From Phyto melanocephala (lineage: Eukaryota; Arthropoda; Insecta; Diptera; Rhinophoridae): a stretch of DNA of 64,000 nt. Below are positions 56,948 to 64,000 of this stretch, one piece after another. The notes under the pieces were generated by a model. That model did no database searches. It saw only the letters and a program-made list of their open reading frames with translations, and had not been told where the DNA came from. Position numbers and translations under genes: made by a program. The DNA lies in the NCBI GenBank assembly GCA_941918925.1, contig OW799235.1, positions 21,305,201 to 21,369,200 on the forward strand, in the 5' to 3' direction. Positions within the stretch are counted from its first letter, which is position 1. The number at the start of each line of letters is the position of its first letter.

Positions 56948-58601
56948 TGTAACGAACCTTTTTGATAGCTGGGGTAAAACTCACCGGTGCCAAGGCCCTG
57001 TCACAAAAATTTATTTTTGTTGGACCGCTTGTGAAAAGAAACACGTGTTGTTTTTTTTTTTTAACTATATTTTACCCCCCGTTTACTCTTTATTAATTGA
57101 CTATTATTTATCATTAGACAGGTCTTTACATGACCTCTTAAAATAATAGAATCAAAACGATGTGTCTTAAATATCGGGTAACGACCGACGGCGAGGATGG
57201 TGGCGCTCGGTGGTAAAGAAAAGTTAGTGACTATGCGGGACACCACGACGTCAACAACAACGCTTTCGTTGAAGTCGCAGTAGCGAACCTGCGGGACACC
57301 ACGGGAACAACTACTGCGGCTAACGCGCGACGATGGGTTGACGCGTCCGGCTCTGAAGTGTATTGTGAACCTGCGGGACACCACGGGAACACCAATCACA
57401 CTTCCTTTCGAAACACAGTAGCGGACCTGCGGGACACCACGGGAACAGCTACTGCGTTCGATGCTCGGAGGTGGAAAACGTAGAAGGCGCTAAAGTGTAT
57501 TGGAGAACCTGCGGGACACCACGGGAACACCAATCACACTTACTTTCGAAGCACAGTAGCTAACCTGCGGGACACCACGGGAACAACTACTGCGTTCGAC
57601 GCGCAGGGTGGAAAACGTAGAAGGCGCTAAAGTGTATTGGAGAACCTGCGGGACACCACGGGAACACCAATCACACTTACTTTCGAGGCACAGTAGCTAA
57701 CCTGCGGGACACCACGGGAACAACTACTGCGTCCGATGCGCGACGGCGAGAGGGTAAAGAAGACGCTAAGTGTATTAGTGAACCTGCGGGACACCACGGG
57801 AGCACTAATCACACTTTCGTTCGAGGCACAGTAGCGAACCTGCGAGACACCACGGGAACAACTACTGCGTTCAACGAGCGACTTGGAAGAGAATGCCTGT
57901 TAGCGAACCTGCGGGACACCACGGGAACACTAACAAAAATTCTAATCTAACCCTTTGGTTGTAAAGTAGAGAAGACAGCGGGACACCACCAAATTCTCTA
58001 ATTTACAAACTAACTACCACTAAAAATAAAGTTCTTACCGATCCAAGCGCTGCACACCAACTCATCACAATTCATTGCTGTGGCTGCTTTTATACCCTTT
58101 GAGCCAGCCAAACATACACACAAACACCGATGGCGTGTTTACATTATGACAGATTAATCAAGGTATGTTACAGTGGATGTGCATGATGCCACCTGGGCTG
58201 TTACCAAATGGCAACGTTGTCAGTCGTTAATTTAAATTTAAATAACACTTCTAATATTTTGGTTATTATATACAATTATTCCAGTACAATATGTAATAAA
58301 AAAAAAAGGAATAATACTTATTACTAACAAATTCATTTGATTATCATTATAATAATACTTCAAGTAAGTAGGAATAATTCTAATAACGATAATATTAATA
58401 ATAACAATAATAATAATAATTATAATAAAAGGAACAGAGTTTAATAATTACTACAATCAATTTGAATAATTCAACAAAAAAATATAAAATTCTTCATTTC
58501 AGTAAACAATAACAAAAAAATGCATGCTAAAGGAATATACTTTAGTAATTTTCTATGCTTTGAGTGGGCGACAAAAACGAGGTCCGACTTTTATCGTCAC
58601 A
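56948..58601 (-). repeat. 5' LTR of the Gypsy element (1654 bp)
   Basis: Same sequence as 47638-49284 apart from a 6-bp (TTAATA-type) insertion near 58395 and one extra A near 58300. It contains the promoter (TATA at 58087-58094) and the motif array at 57236-58000. Confidence 0.95.
58087..58094 (-). promoter_or_regulatory. LTR TATA box (5' LTR)
   Basis: The minus strand reads GGGTATAAAAGCAG. It is positioned so that transcription would run through the GC-rich motif array (57236-58000), the primer site and into gag. Confidence 0.65.
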
Positions 58602-60332
58602 AGTTATTGTAGAAGGTTTGCAAGTGCTTTGCAAATATCCATAATTGAAATTTGCTATTTTAGCGTTAATTTCATTTATCGTTAAGTATCCGTTTTCAAT
58701 CAGTTTTTTAAAAAACAATTTTAAGATAAAGGGAACTGCTCCTTCTAAAATATCGTGCATTACATCTACATTACAGCTTTCAAAGATTTTGTAATATGCT
58801 AACTTATTAAAATCACACGGATGTTTAATGCCTTTGGTAACCTTGTGATCAAAAGTCACAGCACTTAAAGATAATAGCTCGTCATACTCTTTTTGCGTTC
58901 TTAAATAATTATAATTTTCCACATATGTATGTTGAGCTTCGTCTCGATGAATTTTGCAAAATCTGCAATAGTACACAGCTCTAAAGGATGTAACAAAACC
59001 AAAACAAGTATTTGCTCCTAGGTTGTCGTGAGCAACTGAAACTAAAGTACCCTTTAGAAAGCTATTATCAACTCTTATACCAACTTTTTCAAGTGCTTGA
59101 AGATCATTAATGAGTGGCTGTAATACCTTGTTAAAATTAACATCGTTGTTTTTCAGATCCTTGCAGAAAAAGAGCGCAACCAAATGAATGTTGCTAGTTT
59201 TTGAATTATAATGAAAAGGCAAGTTTCTGATAGTAAAGTAGATTGCACCGATTTTACATACACCAGTTTTATTCCCTAGAGGATTCGTTGTTTCAAATTC
59301 ATCGTAAAATATTTGAATTTGTAAGGCGTTTTTTTCTTCTTTATACAAAAGAGATTTAGAAAAATTTTCAGAACAACAAAAGCTCACAAGCTTCTTGTTA
59401 TCACAAACATGATGTGTTGCAAAATATAGTTCCTTGAATGATCTATTTTTAAAAAGCACTTCTAAAGTTGTGAGAATAGGTACATACTGAAATGTAGATT
59501 GAATAAAATGTTTGGTAGGATGCAAACAGTTTTTTTTCTTTCGGATGACCCAACGGCCACCTAAGGACCTAGGAACTGGTGCAACATAAAATATTCCTTT
59601 AGAAGTTTGCTTATCTCGTTTGAATTTGCTTGAATATTTTTTGAAATCAGCAGCGAATTTTTCCCTAAAATTTAAACAATTTAGTTCAAATTGGTTTTTA
59701 TCGATTTCTGAATGCATTTCCAATAGATAGTTTTCAAATTCCTTAAAATTTTTCTGCAAAATATTTTCGAAATCTTTAAGCAGTCCTCCTATATTTTTCT
59801 CTGCAATACCAAAAGATGAAAGCTGTTTAGAAAACGATAAAATTAACGAGGATACTGACGCATCTTGAATTGAAAGTAATTCGCATACGGATTCATTATT
59901 AACATTATTATCGCTAGCGTCGATATTATTACAAATCGTATCGTTAACAATATTGAAACCACTATTACAATTAACACCATAACCTTCAATACTCGAGTTG
60001 TTTATTTTGGCCTCAGTTGACGATTCTTTATTAAGTTTTGTTTTTTTTAAAGGGATATCACTATCTATTGGTGCAAGAATACAATTCTTAGAATGCCTGC
60101 TTAACGAACTAAATGTGGAAAACAGTTTTTTGCAAGTTATAGATGCAAGGCATTTTAATTTTAACCCGTGAGCTTCGGAAAGGAAATGCTCGTTTTTTAA
60201 ATGAAATATAACGAATGACACTGTTTCAAATTTTCGGTCACAAATAAAGCAAAATTTTTTCATGTTTGATTAAAACTTAAATGATTCCTGTGTAACATAA
60301 AATTAAATAACTGAGTTTAAAATATTAAGGTA

Positions 60333-62090
60333 TTAACATTGAACCAAAGTTTTGAATTTATTTTGAAACTTAGAATGGACTTCAAGCAGTCTTGTGCTGG
60401 TCGTCTTTTTGTGGTCAATATTGTATACGAACTTTGCGAAAAAGCGCAAAAAATTGGCCAAAGTTATGTCAAATTCAATGTTAAATACATAAAAAGACTT
60501 AAAGTACAAATCAAATACCTGACGAAAGTTAAAATTAAGAGGTAAGTTAATACATTTTCCATCCAAACTGATAAAATATTGAGATATAGAAGATTTATTT
60601 TCTCCAACTGCAATAATAGTTGGCTGCTGAGATCCAAAATTGTACTTTTCTATCGGTGTGTGTACCTTCAATAAAAAAAGTCAATTAGATAATAATAGCG
60701 AGTATTTTTACAAGGTACCTCTTCAAAAGTTATAAAACTGTCTACTGATTGCTGAATCTTTGCCCTTTTTGTATCTCGTCCAGCTGCAGTTGAAGGAAGT
60801 AACTTTAAGAGACTTAGAAACGGTAAGACATCAGCAGACCAGTCAATTAAACCTTCCAAGTTTTGTCCGCCTGCCTCATTTGATACTTCACCAACTATAT
60901 TTTGGTATTTGTCCCAATTATTAAATAAACCATTCGATTTAATTAAACCATAGCGAAGCTCAAAATCAAACAAAATCTGTAAGGATAAAGACGGTTAATT
61001 AAATAATAATAATTTTTAAACAATTTATTACCAATGAAGAATCAAACACGAATATGGGAAAAGCCTGTAACACGTTCACTTTCGTAGAATAATATTTGAT
61101 ACGTGCCTTCAATGTTTGCTGTAATTTTTCTTTTATAGTAACTAACTGTTCAGCAACTAAGCAATTTTGGAAAAAATTTAGGTCTTCTTGGCTAATATTT
61201 TCGCTGTCGCTGCTGCTATCACTCTCTTGCGGTTTTTCTTCTAGTTTTGTCGACAGCTTGCGTCTCTTTGTATTGAAATTCTTAAGTTTTGCAACTAAGT
61301 AACCAGTATTAGCTTCCGGGTTAAAAAATAAATCCTAAATAAATAAATAATAATTAAAAACTTCTACGTTGAATGCAATACAATTATTACAATGCCACCA
61401 CAATTGCTGTTTTCTACTTTATATGCCGGGAACAGATGTATTATGGCTTCCGCTAACGAAATCTTGTCCTCACGCTTGGGATAATTTCCACTTCTCTGGC
61501 GCAAAAAGTTAATTGCTTCGCGTACTAAACAACGTCGAGAAGAATCATTCAAGGTTTGTTTTACTGAGTATTCATTAAATATTGCACAAAAATCTCTATT
61601 TTTGAGATAACATTCCAATTCCTGCAATATTTATTCTTAAATAAAAAAAGAATGGGATAAAAAGCTTTTCATTTACCTTTTTAAAATTGATTTTGTTGGT
61701 TGATGTTTCTCCGTCCAAGCAAAACTCTACAAAAAAACTACTGCTGCACTTATATTGCAAAATAATTCCTGGCAGATCATCAAATTCTATTTCGGCACCG
61801 TCGCGATCCTTGAAATGGAGCTCTCTACCATCTATTTCTAAATTTAGTTTGTTAATAACTAAAGTTTAATAGACAAATATGAAGAAATAAGTAAAATTAT
61901 GTTATGGCTAAGTTAGAAAGGCCTGTGGACAATACTTACTTGAAATTAATATTCCATTTGGAGTGAACTCCTCACTTTCTGCATCACAAATTTTAATAAT
62001 AAAAAATTTTCCACCACTTTTTATTTTCACATACATTTCTAACTTTTTCCTCTCACTTTGTTTGTATGAATGAGCATTCTTCAACCGCAT
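60333..62090 (-). CDS. Accessory gene of the CMC transposon, six exons, unknown function
   Basis: Exons on the minus strand: 62090-61940, 61858-61677, 61621-61391, 61334-61032, 60976-60719, 60665-60333. All five introns (53-81 bp) have GT...AG ends (donors GTAAGT, GTAAAT, GTAATA, GTAATA, GTACCT). The exon lengths sum to 1458 nt, 485 residues, with no internal stop. Landmarks: a basic start (MRLKNAHSYKQSERKKLEMY), exon 3 'LVREAINFLRQRSGNYPKRE' and AEAIIHLFPAYK, a compact helical segment, and exon 4 with an acidic Ser-rich stretch (ESDSSSDSENISQEDL). I know similar proteins only as uncharacterised and do not recognise a named domain. It lies just upstream of the transposase in the same orientation, as TnpA-like partners do. 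An alternative exon 6 ending at 60519 is possible (see findings). Confidence 0.75.
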
Positions 62091-62588
62091 GGTTTTAAAA
62101 TGTATTACTTTAATACCTTTATCGGCTTTAATTTTAAAAAGAGAGAGTTATAAATATATTCAGGTCTTGTTTTTAAACCAAAACAAGCACGTTCATGTCT
62201 TTTTTTGGGGTTTCTTTTTCAAACATATATTTTTAATTCCTTTTAAAGTATTGTCTTTAAGCTTAAAGGAATAAAATTATTATAAGAGAGGATTTTTATT
62301 CTTTTTAAGCATAAAAATAAAACTCAAAGTAATAAAATAAAATGAGAAATATTTCTAATACCTGTTTCGGTATTACATGTAAGAAGCTAGGAATTGTTTT
62401 TTTTTAATAAAAAGGCTCAATTAAATTTTTGGTTTTATTTCTATTCCAATTAGTCATTAAAAAAATTAGATTCTTATTTTTTTGGTTTAACATATAAACT
62501 ATCTCGGAATTAACTTTTAATTTAATTCTTTAATAGTCTTAAATAAAAACCGATTGGTTTTAAAATTAAACCACAACTTTTTACTGTG
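62091..62588 (-). promoter_or_regulatory. Right terminal region and presumed promoter of the CMC transposon
   Basis: About 500 bp between the accessory-gene ATG and the TIR, with no ORF. It is A+T-rich, and repeated words (TTTTAAAATTAAAC, TTAATTTAATTC) lie close to the TIR. It is the only place a shared promoter for the two genes could be, but no TATA or initiator stands out. Confidence 0.4.
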
Positions 62589-62590
62589 TA

Positions 62591-62824
62591 CACGTCCAAA
62601 ATTCAGTCAACCTAGGAACTCAAACCATCAAACCTAGGACAGCATCCTTCAATTCGTTGAATAGGTATTGAAGGAAAGTGTTGTTAAGGCCAATTTTTCC
62701 AAAAAAGTGATCTTCTCGGATGAAGCGCCTTTCCAATGAATTGATTTCGCGAATACGAAAAATTGTTGAACAAGAATCCAAAAAGCCTCACCCAATGCTT
62801 CATGATTGTTCCCAAGTTTCTTTT
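62591..62824 (+). pseudogene. Mariner-type transposase relic, middle piece
   Basis: Continues the frame broken at 46226: 'HVQNSVNLGTQ.IKP', then after lesions KVIFSDEAPFQ.IDFANT.NC near 62700, with the first catalytic Asp in SDE. It ends where a Helentron is inserted at about 62824. Confidence 0.75.
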
Positions 62825-62977
62825 TATACCCTTCACCTGTGGTGCACAAGGGTATATATAGCTTTGTCATTCCGTTTGTAATTTCTACAATTTTCATTTC
62901 CGACCCCATAAAGTATATATTTTCTGAAAGCTTATGAATAGAGGAGTCGATTAAGCCCTGACCGTCTGTCCGTCTGT

Positions 62978-63016
<39 letters not shown>

Positions 63017-63607
63017 TCCGTGTGTTGGTTGAAATCAACTTTTAGAAGCAACTATATGTTCCTCAGATCTGTATATGGTATCAATCTCTTGGAAATATCC
63101 AGGAATGCATCGCTATTGAAATTCAGCACAATCGCCCAATAACTTTCTGAGATATGAGCAAAAAACCACGACCACCTCGTTTTTTTTCACAATTACAACA
63201 ACAACATACATACATAGATACATGTAAAAAACATACCAAACAAAAAAAATTACAAAAAAAAAATATTAAAAATTAAAAAAAAATAATAAAAAAAAACTAC
63301 AAAAAAAATTTAAAAAAAATTTAAAAAAAAATTTAAAAAAATTTTTTAAAAATTTTTCTAAAAAAATTTTTTAAAAAAATTTAAAAAAAATATAAAAAAA
63401 ATAATAAAATATAAATAATATATTAAATAAAATAAAATAAAATTTCTTTGGCTCAGCTGGGATTCGATGCCACATTTATACTAACGTGTACGTAAGCACG
63501 TATTTTATATGCGATGAATGGTGATACAAACAATTGTTATTGCATGACTACACGTTGTGAAGGGTATATAAGATTCGGCACGGCCGAATATAGCACTGTT
63601 ACTTGTT
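62825..63607 (+). mobile_element. DINE-1/Helentron-like element (type A) inserted in the mariner relic
   Basis: The 5' end TATACCCTTCACCTGTGG, the inverted GGTGCACAAGGGTATATA, GACCCCATAAAGTATATA, an expanded octamer array (62962-63020), an A/T-rich core, GGCTCAGCTGGGATTCGATGCC, the 3' hairpin TTCGGCACGGCCGAA and CTGTTACTTGTT. It is complete and the mariner reading continues on both sides. Confidence 0.85.
62962..63020 (+). repeat. Expanded (CCGTCTGY)n array
   Basis: About seven consecutive octamers with CCGTCTGT and CCGTCTGC variants, the longest in the window, inside the Helentron. Confidence 0.9.
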
Positions 63608-63790
63608 TTAATTAAATAACAGTGACTGTGAACGGTATTCATTATAGGAACATGATAACTGAACTTTTGTGGCCTCAGGAGGACGGCATGTATCATGATG
63701 ACATGTGCTTTCAGCAAGACAACGCCAACTGCCATACCCCGTATGAAATAATCTATTTATTGTTGCATTGATTTCCAGAAAAAGAAGATA
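63608..63790 (+). pseudogene. Mariner-type transposase relic, 3' piece
   Basis: The frame reads VNGIHYRNMITELLWPQEDG, then MYHDDMCFQQDNANCHTP, the 'W.QQDGA.CHTA' motif with the second catalytic Asp, and EIIYLLLH.FP. It directly continues the piece ending at 62824 once the Helentron is discounted. The C-terminal third is missing. Confidence 0.75.
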
Positions 63791-63828
63791 TTTTCTGATG
63801 TTAACTAGAAACTAAGATTATGCATTTT

Positions 63829-64000
63829 AGCGTCTGTCCGTCTGTTCGTCTGACCGTCTGTCCGTGTGTATATTGAAATCAACTTTTTGAAGCTCCCCGA
63901 AATCGCTTGGACCCATGTGAATTTTTTAGTTTAAAGTATCAGAAATATTCGGGAGTAGATCGGTGTTTAAAATCAGAAACATCGGTACATAAACAACTGA
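63829..64000 (+). mobile_element. 5'-truncated DINE-1/Helentron-like element, runs off the window
   Basis: It begins abruptly within the octamer array (GTCTGTCCGTCTGTTCGTCT), then TTGAAATCAACTTTTTGAAG and CAGAAATATTCGGGAGTAG, the type A body. The 3' end lies beyond base 64000. Confidence 0.75.

Larger units (their letters stand above)
47638..58601 (-). mobile_element. Ty3/Gypsy LTR retrotransposon, 10,964 bp
   Basis: Two LTRs (47638-49284 and 56948-58601), both TG...CA, bound an internal region with a tRNA-Lys-type primer site, gag, pol, a third ORF and a polypurine tract, all on the minus strand. The only LTR differences I noticed are a 6-bp and a 1-bp indel, so insertion is recent. Very long LTRs, a Lys-type primer site, and gag and pol in overlapping -1 frames resemble the Osvaldo/Ulysses group of Drosophila. 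A broken Tc1/mariner-like element sits in its leader. Confidence 0.95.
46854..60263 (-). pseudogene. CMC-type DDE transposase with C2H2 fingers, split by a Gypsy element
   Basis: The gene is a single-exon ORF in two pieces: 60263-58602 (554 codons) and 47633-46854 (259 residues plus stop). The first ends and the second resumes in the same frame once the retrotransposon and one AGTT copy are discounted, giving about 813 residues. Visible features: C2H2 finger C5/C8/H21/H26; a second Cys/His pair near 38-61; first catalytic Asp 321 in YDEFETTNPLG; second Asp 413 in HDNLG; C433-x2-C436 (YYCRFC); H503 in VDVMHDILEG; and Glu about 666 in MRYEAKH. These fit the CACTA/EnSpm transposase fold, which cuts and pastes DNA at the TIRs. 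ATG at 60263 is chosen because an in-frame TAA lies 9 nt upstream. The insertion separates Asp413 and H503 from the Glu, so this copy cannot make a complete enzyme. Confidence 0.85.
46227..62588 (-). mobile_element. Two-gene CMC (CACTA/Mirage/Chapaev)-type DNA transposon, ~5.4 kb plus inserts
   Basis: The left end CACAGTAAAAAATTTGGGAT and the right-end complement CACAGTAAAAAGTTGTGGTT are imperfect TIRs of about 35 bp (first 11 bp identical). TA flanks both ends (46225-46226; 62589-62590), and the broken mariner rejoins exactly across it. Two minus-strand genes lie inside: an accessory gene (60333-62090) and a DDE transposase with the C-x2-C insertion (46854-60263, split). CACNG termini and a CxxC-type DDE transposase define CMC elements, and a 2-bp TA duplication is known in the Mirage branch. 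Without the Gypsy insertion and one AGTT copy it would be 5394 bp. Confidence 0.8.

Noticed and set aside
58542..58601. C-terminal residues of the transposase frame beyond T554
   Set aside because: These codons are LTR sequence read through the insertion junction, not part of the original protein.

Overview
This window looks like a repeat-dense, non-genic part of a fly (Diptera) genome, most likely a calyptrate such as a blow fly or muscid. The reasons are the very high A+T content, DINE-1/Helentron-like repeats built from (CCGTCTGT)n and 'TATACCCTTCACC' termini, introns of 53-81 bp, and Drosophila-type mobile elements. The species cannot be fixed from sequence alone. I recognise no host protein-coding gene. 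Nearly every supportable coding region belongs to a transposable element, and the rest is A+T-rich intergenic or intronic DNA with microsatellites.

Layout. 1-12 kb: A+T-rich spacer with a LINE 3' end (about 1.15 kb), a 69-bp-arm fold-back (4.7-5.1 kb), Helentron fragments and an old MITE (6.3-7.1 kb). 12.2-17.6 kb: a large Helentron-like element. It carries a 288-bp tandem array, a TIR transposon relic, a canonical Helitron with a matching empty site at 43.05 kb, and a 1.37-kb block flanked by 707-bp direct repeats; the block is repeated at 21.0-22.4 kb. 18-20.5 kb: a chimeric Helentron inserted into another Helentron, then a LINE 3' fragment. 23.7-25.5 kb: a Helentron split by an unclassified TIR transposon. 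27.4-33.9 kb: mariner and LINE relics and one almost complete short Helentron. 35.1-36.0 kb: a 5'-truncated Penelope-like element with a GIY-YIG nuclease and a hammerhead ribozyme motif. 36.6 kb: a hairpin MITE. 39.7-43.3 kb: a Helentron-like element carrying a piggyBac element flanked by TTAA.

The main structure is a nested stack from about 46 to 63.8 kb. A decayed mariner was split by a two-gene CMC (CACTA/Mirage/Chapaev)-type DNA transposon with CACAG TIRs and a TA target duplication (46227-62588). That transposon's transposase gene was then split by an 11-kb Ty3/Gypsy retrotransposon with 1.65-kb LTRs and a 4-bp AGTT duplication (47638-58601). The leader of the retrotransposon holds a broken DD37E Tc1/mariner-like transposase. 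The same old mariner was hit a second time by a Helentron (62.8-63.6 kb).

The most interesting object is the two-gene CMC transposon. Both genes are on the minus strand. Upstream is an apparently intact six-exon accessory gene of unknown function. Downstream is a C2H2 zinc-finger DDE transposase, whose reading frame is exactly in phase across the retrotransposon insertion. An alternative seventh-exon splice would place the two ORFs 6 nt apart on one mRNA, suggesting a bicistronic transposon. The Gypsy element has gag, pol (probable -1 frameshift at a GGGAAAT heptamer), a tRNA-Lys-type primer site, a third ORF that does not look like an envelope gene, and LTRs with about 12 copies of a GC-rich motif downstream of the TATA box.
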